A stretch of DNA of 64,000 bases from Teichococcus coralli. Its GTDB lineage: Bacteria; Pseudomonadota; Alphaproteobacteria; Acetobacterales; Acetobacteraceae. A program made the translations under genes and the position numbers. Below, one piece after another: positions 1 through 8,133 of this stretch. A model generated the notes under the pieces. It was given only the letters and a program-made list of their open reading frames with translations, searched no databases and was not told where the DNA came from. Numbering within the stretch: position 1 is the stretch's first letter; the number at the start of each line of letters is the position of its first letter. The DNA lies in contig NZ_SNVJ01000023.1 of NCBI RefSeq assembly GCF_009829925.1, positions 1-64,000 on the forward strand, in the 5' to 3' direction.

Positions 1-132
1 CAGATCACGCCACGCGCCCTGACGGCCGCCGTCGCCGATCCCGACCCAGCGGCGGCCAGGCGCGCCTTCGAGGCCATGATGGGGATGAGAAAGATCGATA
101 TCGCCGCGATCGAGGCGGCGCGGCGCGGCTGA
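1..132 (+). CDS. VOC-family (PhnB-like) protein, C-terminal fragment
   Basis: The frame is open from the first base of the window and ends at a TGA, leaving the last 43 residues of a protein whose start lies outside. The tail reads QITPRALTAAVADPDP and then FEAMMGMRKIDIAAIE, which matches the conserved end of PhnB-like VOC proteins, often annotated as 3-demethylubiquinone-9 3-methyltransferase family. Members are small beta-alpha-beta metal-binding or ligand-binding proteins, and most have no proven reaction. No catalytic part is visible here, so only the family can be called. Confidence 0.7.
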   Translation, partial: QITPRALTAAVADPDPAAARRAFEAMMGMRKIDIAAIEAARRG

Positions 133-352
133 CGCGGCCGGCCCCGCCCCCGGCCCCCGCCCCCGTCCCTGCGGCTGCGGGCTCGCTTGTGCTGGCCAGG
201 AACGGCTGCTCCAGAACAACAGCATCCCGGGCCGACAGGGTGGCGCCTCGCTGCCGATCCCCCCGCCGCACGCGATTGACGGCCCGGCGCGCCTCGGGTG
301 GGGCTCCGTTCCGGCGTCCGGCTGAATGAGGGGGCGGTAGCTCCGCCGCGGC

Positions 353-1219
353 TTATTCCCGGCCGCGCTGGCCCCGCGTCGGGCCCACGAGGTGCTCGAC
401 GAAGTTCCGCAACTCGATGCTCCGCTGCGCCGGATCGGCGACTTGCGCATCCAGGCCGAGCTGCCATGCCGCGTCACGCCGCCGGGGATCGCGGTGCAGC
501 GCGTCAACGCGCGCCGCGTAAGCCTCGACTTCCCCTTCGTCGCGCGCCAGGCCGGCCTCCATCAGCGCCGCGGACTGCCGGCGCAACGCCGCCGCGATCT
601 CCGACAGCGGCAGTTCGGGATGGTACTGCACGCCCCAGAACACGCCCCTGCCGGAGCGGATCTCCGCCGCCTGCACCGCCGTGACGCGATTGCCGGCGAG
701 CGCCACGGCCCCTTCCGGCAGCTGCTCGACCTCGTCCGAGTGGACGGCCGGGGCGTCGTAAGCCTCGGGCCGGCCGGCCAGGAGCGGGTGGCCCTGGCCG
801 GCGGCCGTGCGGGTGATCCGGCGCGCGAAGCCCGCCTCGCAACCGCGCCGGTTCGCCCGCACCGTGCCCCCTGCCGCGGCCGTCGCGACCTGCAGGCCGG
901 CGCAGGAGCCGAAGGCGGGCGTGCCGGAGGCGAAGACGGCGCGCATGAAGTCGAGTTGGCGGCGCACCTCCGGGGTGTCCTCATAGACGTGAAGCGGGGA
1001 TCCGGTCAGAAAGACCGCGTCGTAGCCCTCGAGCCCCGCACGGTCCGGAACCGCGGCGCCCTCCTCGGCGGGGCGGATGAGGTCGAGGGCCGCGCCTGGC
1101 GAGAGGGCACGGAGTATGCCGAGATAGGTCTCGCCGCTGCTGCGGCCGACGCTTGCGCGACGGGCTGCGCGCGCCTCGGGTGTCTCGCTCTCGGCGACAA
1201 GGAAGCGAAGAGACGTCAC
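353..1219 (-). CDS. class I glutamine amidotransferase
   Basis: A 288-residue cytoplasmic protein with the class I (Triad) glutamine amidotransferase layout: nucleophile cysteine in FGSCAGLQ near residue 105 and the His/Glu pair in VQYHPELP near residue 205. Such domains hydrolyse glutamine and pass ammonia to a partner synthetase. This stand-alone form resembles GMP-synthase-like or gamma-glutamyl hydrolase-like proteins of unknown acceptor. I chose the GTG at 1219 because GGAGGA lies 9 nt upstream and the protein then begins TSLRFLVAES; the frame stays open upstream but that part is not conserved-looking. It is a single gene and no partner synthetase is adjacent. Confidence 0.8.
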   Translation of the reverse strand: MTSLRFLVAESETPEARAARRASVGRSSGETYLGILRALSPGAALDLIRPAEEGAAVPDRAGLEGYDAVFLTGSPLHVYEDTPEVRRQLDFMRAVFASGTPAFGSCAGLQVATAAAGGTVRANRRGCEAGFARRITRTAAGQGHPLLAGRPEAYDAPAVHSDEVEQLPEGAVALAGNRVTAVQAAEIRSGRGVFWGVQYHPELPLSEIAAALRRQSAALMEAGLARDEGEVEAYAARVDALHRDPRRRDAAWQLGLDAQVADPAQRSIELRNFVEHLVGPTRGQRGRE

Positions 1220-1363
1220 AGGACGGGGTCCTCCGGAAAGGCGGGAGCCCGACTGCTGAGGCGGGCGAAGCCGGGCGGCCGGCCCGGAAACGGTGGCCGC
1301 GGCGGCCTGAATGGGTGGGAAGTCGGCGTTGCGCGGTCCAGGATCGTTCAGTTGCGCCCGACC

Positions 1364-1711
1364 ATGCAGGATGCCCCGTCGATGACCTTGCGTTCTCGCT
1401 ACGAGCAAGCCGTACGTGATCTGCATGCGCGCGCTGACAAGATGCGGCGGGCGGGGGCGTCCACCGAAGCCATCGCGCGGGCCCTGCATGCGGAGCGCAG
1501 GCGACTGGCCGCTCGCTTCAAGGAACTGACGCCGGAGCCGTACCGCACCCGCATCGATGAGCGGACGGTCAGGGTCTATGGCAGCGCGGGCGGCCCCTCG
1601 ATCGAGTTCCTGCGGGCGAAGGGCAAGTCGTGGGAAGCGATCATCGAGAGCGCGATGCGCCCGGGCCGCCCGATCGGACCAGCCTCCGAGCGGCCAGAGG
1701 GACAAGGCTGA
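1364..1711 (+). CDS. conserved hypothetical protein (115 aa)
   Basis: Not assigned to a named family. The protein is basic and mainly helical (MTLRSRYEQAVRDLHARADKMR), followed by a compact segment, FKELTPEPYRTRIDERTVRVYG, and SIEFLRAKGKSWEAIIESA, which looks like a folded domain rather than noise. There is no signal peptide or membrane segment. The start could be the ATG at 1364 or the one at 1382, which has AGGA about 10 nt upstream. It is divergent from the amidotransferase gene. The ordered codon usage supports a real gene; function is unknown. Confidence 0.55.
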   Translation: MQDAPSMTLRSRYEQAVRDLHARADKMRRAGASTEAIARALHAERRRLAARFKELTPEPYRTRIDERTVRVYGSAGGPSIEFLRAKGKSWEAIIESAMRPGRPIGPASERPEGQG

Positions 1712-1937
1712 CAACCGGGCCTCGCGGCCTGCGGGCCGAGCGTCCCGGTCAGGTCGACAGCAGCCCGGAGGGGCATTGCGGCGCTTCACCCCCGGCCACC
1801 CGCTTCACACAAGACGCCGGGGGTGGCCTGCAAAGATCAGGCATCAGTTTTGGATGATGATGATGCACTTCCGCGGCGGATCTGGGCAGGGCGGCGAACG
1901 GGTCTTGCCGTTCCTCTGACGATCGGCCTTCATGCGG

Positions 1938-1967
1938 CGCCGGAAAGGAGAGCGCCGGAAAGGAGAG
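1938..1967 (+). repeat. tandem duplication of a Shine-Dalgarno segment
   Basis: GCGCCGGAAAGGAGA occurs twice in direct succession just before the GTG start at 1972, so the racemase gene has two AAGGAG ribosome binding sites in tandem. The proximal copy is at the normal distance from the start. Confidence 0.7.
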
Positions 1968-1971
1968 CAAG

Positions 1972-2676
1972 GTGTCACAGAAGGTCATCGGCCTCATCGG
2001 CGGCATGAGCTGGGAAAGCTCGGCCGAGTACTACCGCATCATCAACGAGCAGGTGCGGAACCGGCTGGGTGGACTGCGGTCGGCCCGCTGCCTCATGTGG
2101 TCCTTCGACTTCGGCGAGATCGAGGCGCTGCAGCACGCCGGGCGCTGGGATGAGGCGACGGCGGAGATGATCGCCGCCGCCGCGCGCCTGGAGCGTGGGG
2201 GGGCGGACTTCGTTGTGATCTGCACCAACACCATGCACCGCATGGCCGACCAGGTTCAGGCGGCCATCGGCCTGCCTTTGCTGCACATCGCGGATCCCAC
2301 GGCCGAGCGCGTCAAGGCGGCCGGGCTGCGGAAGGTCGGGCTGCTCGGCACGGCCTTCACCATGGAGCAGGCCTTCTACAAGGGGCGGCTTGCCGAGCGG
2401 CATGGGCTTGAGGTGCTGGTGCCGGAGGACGGCGACCGCGCCGTGATGCACCGGGTGATCTATGACGAACTGGTTCAGGGCCGCGTCGAGCCCGCTTCCC
2501 GGCAGGCCTGCCGCGAGGTGATCGCGCGGCTTGTGGAGCGCGGCGCCGAAGCGGTGATCCTGGGCTGCACGGAGATCATGCTGCTGGTGCGGCCGGAGGA
2601 CAGCGCGGTTCCCCTCTACGACACCACAGCCATTCATGCGGAGGCTGCCGTCGCGCTGGCCCTTTCGGGCCCGTGA
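1972..2676 (+). CDS. aspartate/glutamate racemase family protein
   Basis: A 234-residue cytosolic enzyme of the PLP-independent Asp/Glu racemase family (YgeA type). The family uses two cysteines as acid and base to interconvert L and D amino acids. Both are present: CTNTMH near residue 83 and GCTEIM near residue 197. The N-terminal IGLIGGMSWESSAEYY and the central KVGLLGTAFTMEQAFY also match the family. The GTG start is set by the duplicated AAGGAG directly upstream. Substrate (Asp, Glu or a related acid) cannot be told from sequence. The gene stands alone. Confidence 0.85.
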   Translation: MSQKVIGLIGGMSWESSAEYYRIINEQVRNRLGGLRSARCLMWSFDFGEIEALQHAGRWDEATAEMIAAAARLERGGADFVVICTNTMHRMADQVQAAIGLPLLHIADPTAERVKAAGLRKVGLLGTAFTMEQAFYKGRLAERHGLEVLVPEDGDRAVMHRVIYDELVQGRVEPASRQACREVIARLVERGAEAVILGCTEIMLLVRPEDSAVPLYDTTAIHAEAAVALALSGP

Positions 2677-3014
2677 CCCCGCGGGGAAGCGCGCCGCAGG
2701 GCCGCGCCGGGCCGGCAGCGGGGCGAGCGGGGGGCTGCGCGGCGCCTCGCGGCTCATCCCCGCTTCGCGCAGGGCGCCGGCGTCATCGCCGGGCATGGCC
2801 GGGCGCCGCCGCATTCCAGGCCTTCCCCACGGCCCTCCCCTCGCCTCGGCGGTCCTGAGCGCGGCCTGCAACGGTGGCCCGCCGGGTTCCGTCGCCGGGC
2901 GATGGCGCCGCGCCTTGCCACAGATGGGGTCGAAGGGTGGCGGCCGCGGCCGCGTTCAGGCCACAGCCGGCAGGCCAGGAAGGCAGCAGCGCAACCACCG
3001 GAGGAGCTGCTGGA
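2677..3014. other. non-coding GC-rich stretch
   Basis: Between the racemase gene and the next small gene I see only GC-rich sequence with short hairpin-forming runs. The reading frames that cross it are on several frames at once, lack ribosome binding sites and give Arg/Ala/Pro-rich products, so I call no gene here. Confidence 0.4.
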
Positions 3015-3206
3015 ATGGCGCTTTGTGCCGAGGAAAAAGTCTGCCAGTTCGTCGCCGCAGCCTATGCGCGCATCGATGCGATGGTGCCGGTGCACCGTGC
3101 CGCCGATGCCGAGGAAAAGCAGGTCATCGAGGCTCACATTGCGGCGACCTTCGAGGAGATTGTGGCGGTCGAGATCCTGGCGGAACTTCTGGGCCTCGAC
3201 TGGTGA
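3015..3206 (+). CDS. small hypothetical protein (63 aa)
   Basis: A short acidic protein, MALCAEEKVCQFVAAAYARI, followed by alternating helical segments rich in Ala, Glu and Val and ending in LAELLGLDW. GGAGGAG lies about 10 nt before the ATG. No family is recognised. The strong ribosome site and balanced composition distinguish it from the Arg/Pro-rich shadow frames around it. Confidence 0.45.
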   Translation: MALCAEEKVCQFVAAAYARIDAMVPVHRAADAEEKQVIEAHIAATFEEIVAVEILAELLGLDW

Positions 3207-3425
3207 AGCCGCCCGGCGGCCTCACGCCAGGAGCGCGAAGGGCGCGGCAGGACGGGCGGCGTAGGTCCACCGGGATGCGGGACGTCGGCGATCAGCAGGC
3301 CTTGTTCCGCGGCCGGCGAGCCCCTGCCGCGCTTCCCGGCCGGGCAAGGCGCCCGGCTTCCGCGTGGCGCGCGGTCCGGCCGGCGGCCCGCGCCTCGCCC
3401 GCCGCCGGAGCAGCGGGCCGCCGGC

Positions 3426-4268
3426 TCAGCCGCGCGCTCCCGCCCGCCCACCAGGATCCTTGCCGGAAGGCGCCGCTTCCCCGGCCCGCAGGCTGTCCAG
3501 GCCCGACTGCAGGCGGTGAACCACCAGCCGGGCGATGATCCGGTGCCCCAGGTCGTTCGGATGCACGGCATCGGCCGTGCGGTGCTTCGGATCCATCCGG
3601 CCACTCCGCTCGATCGGCAGGATGGCCTCGCGCAGCGAGACCATGGGCAGGCCGAGCTCGCGGCCGACGGGAACCTGGTTGTCCTCCGAACTGGACCCGT
3701 CGCGCCCCATGGCGAACAGCATGAGGACGGCCGGGCGCGACGGCGCGGCCAGAATGCGCGTCAGCAGCCGCCTGTAGCTGGCGCGCATCTCCAGCGTGAT
3801 GGCATCGTTGTTCGCCCACTCGGTGATGACGAAGTCGGGCCGGCAGCGCAGCAGGTCGCGCTCCAGGCGCTTGTTGCCGTGGAGCGAATCCGTCCGGCCG
3901 ATCCCCGCGTTGATCAGGGTCATCGGCGCGTTGGGAAAGGCGGCCCGCCACCAGCCGAAGACGCGGTTGACATAGGTCCGCTCCGGCGTCGTGGCCCAGG
4001 CACCCTGGGTGACCGAGCCGCCGATGGCGGCGATCACGATGGGCCGGCCCGCTTCGGCCCGGCGAAGCACCTCCCACAGCCTTTCGTCGTCGCCGTACTG
4101 GACCACCGCGCGGCGCAGCGTCTGCGGATCAAGGATGCAGGTGGGGTGGGCCCGCGGCTTCCCGGGGAAGCGCGCGCCGGCAATGCCAGATGCGCCCCTG
4201 CCAGATGCGACCCTGGCAGGTACGACGCTGGCGAGGACAGCCAGCATGAGGCGCTTCAGCCGCGCCAT
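3426..4268 (-). CDS. secreted SGNH/GDSL-type hydrolase
   Basis: About 280 residues. Block I is IAAIGGSVTQG, with the nucleophile serine in the GGS position. The catalytic Asp/His pair is in ADAVHPNDLGH near the C-terminus, and TEWANND supplies the block III Asn. These features define SGNH hydrolases, which act as esterases or O-acetyl hydrolases on carbohydrate or lipid esters. The N-terminus from 4268 (MARLKRLMLAVLASVVPARV) looks like a signal peptide, so export is likely. A longer start at 4364 is possible but adds no recognisable sequence. It follows the epimerase gene on the same strand by about 100 nt, so a shared role in surface polysaccharide is possible. Confidence 0.75.
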   Translation of the reverse strand: MARLKRLMLAVLASVVPARVASGRGASGIAGARFPGKPRAHPTCILDPQTLRRAVVQYGDDERLWEVLRRAEAGRPIVIAAIGGSVTQGAWATTPERTYVNRVFGWWRAAFPNAPMTLINAGIGRTDSLHGNKRLERDLLRCRPDFVITEWANNDAITLEMRASYRRLLTRILAAPSRPAVLMLFAMGRDGSSSEDNQVPVGRELGLPMVSLREAILPIERSGRMDPKHRTADAVHPNDLGHRIIARLVVHRLQSGLDSLRAGEAAPSGKDPGGRAGARG

Positions 4269-4370
4269 GGGAAAGGCCGCGCGCTCCGGGCGATCGGGCG
4301 CCGGCATGCGGCTTTGGCGAACAGCCCATCCGCTCCACAGCCTTGGCCGGAGCCCGGCTGCCACCTTTCC

Positions 4371-5378
4371 TCAGCCGGGCTTGTGGAAGGTGCGATACCA
4401 GGTGACGAAGCGCGCCAGGCCGTCTTCGATCGAGGTGCGCGGCGCGAAGTCCACGGCACGGCGCAGCGCCTCCACATCGGCATAGGTCCGCTCGACATCG
4501 CCCGGCTGCATCGGCAGCAGGCGCCGCTCCGCCTTGCGGCCGATCGCCGCCTCCAGCACGGCGATGAAGCGCTCCAGTTCCACCGGCGTGTGGTTGCCGA
4601 TGTTGAAGACGCGATGCGGCACGCCGGGATCGATGCGGCCCGGCTCCTCGCCGGCAACGCGGTCGGCCGGCGGCTGCAGCGTGAGCCGGCGGATCGCCTC
4701 CACCACCTCGTCGACATAGGTGAAGTCGCGCGCCATGCGGCCGTGATTGTAGAGATCGATGGGCTGGCCAGCGAAGATCGCGTTGGTGAACTTGTAGTAG
4801 GCCATGTCCGGCCGGCCCCAGGGACCATAGACGGTGAAGAAGCGCAGCCCCGATGCGGGGATGCGGAACAGGTGGCTGTAGGTCTGCGCCATCAGCTCGT
4901 TGGCGCGCTTGGTCGCGGCATAGAGCGAGACCGGGCGGTCCACCGGATCCTTTTCCGAAAAGGGAACCTTGGTGTTGGCGCCGTAGACGGAGGAGGAGGA
5001 GGCATAGACCAGGTGCTGCACCGGATGGGCGCGGCAGGCCTCCAGCACCGAAAGGAAGCCATCGACGTTGGCGGCGGTGTAGGCGGCGGGATTCTCAAGC
5101 GAGTAGCGCACCCCGGCCTGCGCCGCGAGATGCACCACCGCATCCGGCCGGAAGGCTGCGAAGGCTTCCCGGGCGGCGGCCGCGTCAGCGAGGTCGATCC
5201 GGCCGAAGCGGAAACCCGCGCGGCCCTCAAGCTGCTGCAGCCGCGCCTGCTTCAGCCGGACATCGTAGTACGGCGTGAAGTTGTCGAGGCCGAAGACGGT
5301 GAAGCCGTCCCGCAACAACTGCGCGCAAACCGCATGGCCAATAAAGCCCGCTGCGCCGGTGACGAGAATGCGCTCCAT
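4371..5378 (-). CDS. UDP-glucuronate 4-epimerase (NAD-dependent, extended SDR)
   Basis: A full-length 335-residue extended short-chain dehydrogenase. It begins MERILVTGAAGFIG (Rossmann GxxGxxG, residues 8-14), has YASSSSVYG for the catalytic serine and YAATK for the Tyr/Lys pair. The segments FTPYYDVRLKQARL and YGPWGRPDMAYYKF are typical of UDP-glucuronate 4-epimerases (CapI/LspL), which make UDP-galacturonate for capsule or LPS. GGAGAGG lies about 7 nt upstream of the ATG. It is probably cotranscribed with the SGNH hydrolase gene downstream. Confidence 0.88.
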   Translation of the reverse strand: MERILVTGAAGFIGHAVCAQLLRDGFTVFGLDNFTPYYDVRLKQARLQQLEGRAGFRFGRIDLADAAAAREAFAAFRPDAVVHLAAQAGVRYSLENPAAYTAANVDGFLSVLEACRAHPVQHLVYASSSSVYGANTKVPFSEKDPVDRPVSLYAATKRANELMAQTYSHLFRIPASGLRFFTVYGPWGRPDMAYYKFTNAIFAGQPIDLYNHGRMARDFTYVDEVVEAIRRLTLQPPADRVAGEEPGRIDPGVPHRVFNIGNHTPVELERFIAVLEAAIGRKAERRLLPMQPGDVERTYADVEALRRAVDFAPRTSIEDGLARFVTWYRTFHKPG

Positions 5379-5839
5379 TCCGTCCTCTCCTGCCTGTTCC
5401 GATGCTGCCGGCGCAAAAGCCGCCTTCCGCGCGGAAGCGTCCAGCCCGTCCTGCTCCCTGCTTCTACGCCGCCCCGCCGCCGCCGGCCAATCAGAAGGCC
5501 CCCGCGAACAGCCGGGCGTGCCAAGGCGAAATTTCTCGCAAAGCCGGGCTAGCAGGCGCCGGCAAGCCGCCCCGCCGCCCGCCGGCCTCCCAGGCGAGCT
5601 TTCCCCCTGGCTGGCCTACTGGCTGGCCGCACCATGATTCCGGCGGCACGGGCCTGCCGCGAAGGCGCATTCAGCTTGCCTATTTGGTGTTTTTTCGCAT
5701 TATGCGTCCCGGGGATCTGCAAGACCTGGCCGAAGGCGGGCCATCCGATGGCGGCGCCTTCCCTCCGCCTGGAGAAAGCCAGGCATCCCTGACCGGGGCC
5801 GCAGCGCGGCTCCATGACCACCTTCGGCAGGAGGCCGGA
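5379..5839. other. divergent intergenic region
   Basis: No gene is supported here. It separates the epimerase gene (left) from the coiled-coil membrane protein gene (right). The only unusual part is an AT-rich patch around 5680-5705 that contains the motility-type box in the leftward orientation. Confidence 0.5.
5690..5699 (-). promoter_or_regulatory. TGCGAAAAAA box, isolated copy
   Basis: One mismatch to the TGCGAAAAAT box found before motility genes. It reads leftwards, 311 nt upstream of the epimerase start, so it fits the pattern poorly. It sits in a local AT-rich patch. Confidence 0.3.
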
Positions 5840-7147
5840 ATGATGAGCGCAGAAGCGGTGCGGCAAGAAGAACCCGGCTGGGGGGAACTGATCACCCTCA
5901 TGGGCTGGCCCTGGAAGCTGGCCCTGGCGCTGGTTGTGTGTGGCCCGGCCCTGCTGTGGACCTCCCCGAGCGGCTTTGTGGATCCCGGGCTTTCGACGTG
6001 GAACGGCGGGGCCGCGCTGGCTTGCATCGCCGCCGCGGCCGTGATCGCGCTTGGCGGCAGCCTGCACGCGCTGCGCGCCTTGCTGCGCCGTGCGGCCGAG
6101 GAGCCCAGCCTCGAGGCAGCGGAAGCGCAGGACCTGGTTCGCGGGCTGCGCCAGCTTCTGGAGCAGCAGCAGCAACAGGTGCATGAGGCGACCGGCGCGG
6201 CGAGCCGCGCCGTGGCCACCGCTGCCCAGCTCTCGGGACTGGCCGGCCATGTCGAGAAGCAGTTCCGGCAGACGCTGGAGCAGGCCAGCCCTGCCGCCGC
6301 CCTCATGACCCGGCCGGACCATCCGGAGAGGGGGGAGGCCGAGGCGAGGCTGGCCCGCCTCGAGGCCAGCGCGCGGCAGGTGGAAGCGGCGGCCGAGAGC
6401 CTGCTGGCGCCTTCCGCCGTTCTGCGCCAGATGGAGGAGGGCATCCTGCGCCTGCAGCAAGGCGCGGCGGAGGCGACGGGCATGCTGCAGGCCTTCCCTG
6501 CTGCCGCGGAGCGGCTGGAGGCGTCCGTGCGGGTGCTTGACGCATTGCCGGACAGCACCCGGCCTTTGATCCTGGCCGCGCAGGCGCTGACGGAGCAGGG
6601 CGATGCGGCGCGCCGGCAGTCGGAGCAGACAAGGCAGCAGCTGGAGGTGCTGGTTCACGGCCTGGGCGGGCATGTCGAGCGTGTGTTGCGCAACGAGGCG
6701 ACGCTGGGCGACGCTGCGCGCTACCTGACCGAAACGACGGACCGCTTCGCCGGTGGCCTGGCGGCGCTGGAAAGCCATGCGGTGCGGCTGCAGGCGATGA
6801 TCAGCATTGCCGGCAACCGCGAGATGGAGGCCGCGCCGCTGCACGAGGCGCTGGCCACCCTGCGGCAACAGGCGGCCAGCATGGCGGAGCTGACCGAAAG
6901 CCTGGAGATGCTCCGCCATCGCCTGGACGACGCGCGCGCCCTTCCCGCGGCGCGGCACGTGACGCTGGAGCAGCTTGGCATGATGGAAGCCGATGCGGCG
7001 CAGCTGCTGCAGGAGGCTGCGGCCATGCCGCAGCAGCCGCTTCCGCCCGCCTTCGCCAGCCGCGCCGCGAAGCTGCTGCAGGCCATGCAGGAGAATATCC
7101 GCCATCTGCATGCGGCAGCCGGCGGCACCCCCCCGACAGCCGCCTGA
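5840..7147 (+). CDS. membrane-anchored coiled-coil protein of unknown function
   Basis: A 435-residue protein. Residues about 20-70 hold two membrane segments (KLALALVVCGPALLW and LACIAAAAVIALGG), and the rest is almost continuous helix with long Ala/Glu/Gln/Leu heptads, including QQQQQ near residue 115. The topology resembles chemoreceptor-like or cytoskeletal anchors, but no signalling or OmpA domain is visible. AGGAGG precedes the ATG by 5 nt. It converges on parB, and its stop codon is 4 nt from one of the par palindromes. A role in replicon positioning or polar anchoring is only a guess from position. Confidence 0.6.
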   Translation: MMSAEAVRQEEPGWGELITLMGWPWKLALALVVCGPALLWTSPSGFVDPGLSTWNGGAALACIAAAAVIALGGSLHALRALLRRAAEEPSLEAAEAQDLVRGLRQLLEQQQQQVHEATGAASRAVATAAQLSGLAGHVEKQFRQTLEQASPAAALMTRPDHPERGEAEARLARLEASARQVEAAAESLLAPSAVLRQMEEGILRLQQGAAEATGMLQAFPAAAERLEASVRVLDALPDSTRPLILAAQALTEQGDAARRQSEQTRQQLEVLVHGLGGHVERVLRNEATLGDAARYLTETTDRFAGGLAALESHAVRLQAMISIAGNREMEAAPLHEALATLRQQAASMAELTESLEMLRHRLDDARALPAARHVTLEQLGMMEADAAQLLQEAAAMPQQPLPPAFASRAAKLLQAMQENIRHLHAAAGGTPPTAA

Positions 7148-7151
7148 GGTA

Positions 7152-7165
7152 TTCTGACGTCAGAA
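7152..7165. promoter_or_regulatory. palindrome TTCTGACGTCAGAA, candidate parS
   Basis: A perfect 14-bp palindrome, 4 nt after the stop of the coiled-coil protein gene. The same core recurs at 7283-7296 and a half-site recurs before parA. The location inside the parAB locus and the symmetry suggest a ParB-binding centromere site. This is inference. Confidence 0.5.
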
Positions 7166-7280
7166 CTTTGCCCCTCGCCTTGCCGCGCGGTTGCCTTGCC
7201 GCGCGGTCCGGGGCGGCCGTCGCCGCCCGGGCGGGGATCTTCAAAGAAGGGTGACACCCCCCCTTCGGTCCCGCCCGGAA

Positions 7281-7298
7281 ACTTCTGACGTCAGAAGT
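7281..7298. promoter_or_regulatory. 18-bp perfect palindrome at the parB stop codon, candidate parS
   Basis: ACTTCTGACGTCAGAAGT is a perfect 18-bp palindrome and overlaps the parB stop codon (7291-7293). It shares the 14-bp core with 7152-7165. It has no T-run and is too compact for a terminator, so a protein-binding site, most plausibly for ParB, is more likely. Confidence 0.55.
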
Positions 7299-8130
7299 CC
7301 AGCAGGGCGTTGATCCGCCGCCGCAGCGCGAGGAGATGGTCGCGCTCCTCCTCTGCCAAGGGCCGTCCTTCGGCCTTTCGCCGTTCCAGCCTTCCCGCCA
7401 GGGCCCGCAACAGCGTGATGCGCAAGGCGGATGGCGGCCTCGGCCCCGCGGGCGGCCGGGCGCGGGCCGCCCGCAACGCGCGCACGGTCAGGCTGCCGGC
7501 CTCGGCCTGACGCAACAGCCGGTCGCGCAGCGGCCCGGCTTCCAGCCGCGCCAGCTCCACCAGCAGGTTGCGCGGCAGAGTGCCCGCCCGCTCCAGGAAC
7601 TCCGCCGGCAGCGTCAGCAGCCGCAGCGTGGCGCTGACTTCCGCAGGGCTGCGGCCCAGCAGGGCGGCGGCGGCCGCCTGGCTCATGCCGCGTTCGTCTA
7701 GCAGGCGCTGCAGGCCGCGCGCCTCCTCGGCGGGGGTCAGGTCCACGCGCTGCAGGTTCTCCAGCAGGGCGGCGAGCGCGGCATCGCCCCCATGCTCGAT
7801 GGCCAGCAGGCTGGCCCAGCCATTGTGCCGCGCGGCGCGCCAGCGGCGCTCGCCGGCAACCAGGATCCAGCCGCCGCGCTGCTCCGGGTCACGCCGCAGG
7901 AGCACCGGCTGCAACTGTCCCTCGGCCGCCATGGTGGCGGCCAGGGCGGCGATCTCGGCCGGTTCGAAGCGCTTGCGCGGCTGGTCGGGATCAGGGCGGA
8001 TCCGTGCCAGCGGCGCCTCAAAGGAATGGCGGAAGCGGCTGTCGCCCGGCACCAGCCCGTCGCTGGCGGCACCGATCGCCGACATGGCCGCGCCCAGCAC
8101 CGGCGAGGCGGGCCTGCGGGAAGGCGGCAT
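7291..8130 (-). CDS. parB: ParB/Spo0J-family partition protein
   Basis: A 279-residue ParB. The N-terminal CTPase/nuclease-like domain has PDPDQPRKRFEPAEIAALA, the GQLQPVLLRR strand and the GERRWRAAR motif (residues about 45-105). A ParB helix-turn-helix follows (MSQAAAAALLGRSPAEVSATL, with LLTLPAEF after it, residues about 150-185), and the C-terminus is an Arg-rich dimerisation segment. ParB binds parS, spreads, and with ParA segregates the replicon. It lies 3 nt downstream of parA in one operon. Two palindromes at and beyond its 3' end are candidate binding sites. Confidence 0.9.
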   Translation of the reverse strand: MPPSRRPASPVLGAAMSAIGAASDGLVPGDSRFRHSFEAPLARIRPDPDQPRKRFEPAEIAALAATMAAEGQLQPVLLRRDPEQRGGWILVAGERRWRAARHNGWASLLAIEHGGDAALAALLENLQRVDLTPAEEARGLQRLLDERGMSQAAAAALLGRSPAEVSATLRLLTLPAEFLERAGTLPRNLLVELARLEAGPLRDRLLRQAEAGSLTVRALRAARARPPAGPRPPSALRITLLRALAGRLERRKAEGRPLAEEERDHLLALRRRINALLDF

Positions 8131-8133
8131 GGT

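Noticed and set aside
5402..5839. Extension of the coiled-coil protein upstream of 5840
   Set aside because: The ATG at 5840 has AGGAGG at the right distance and a membrane segment soon after; the extra part is Pro/Arg-rich.
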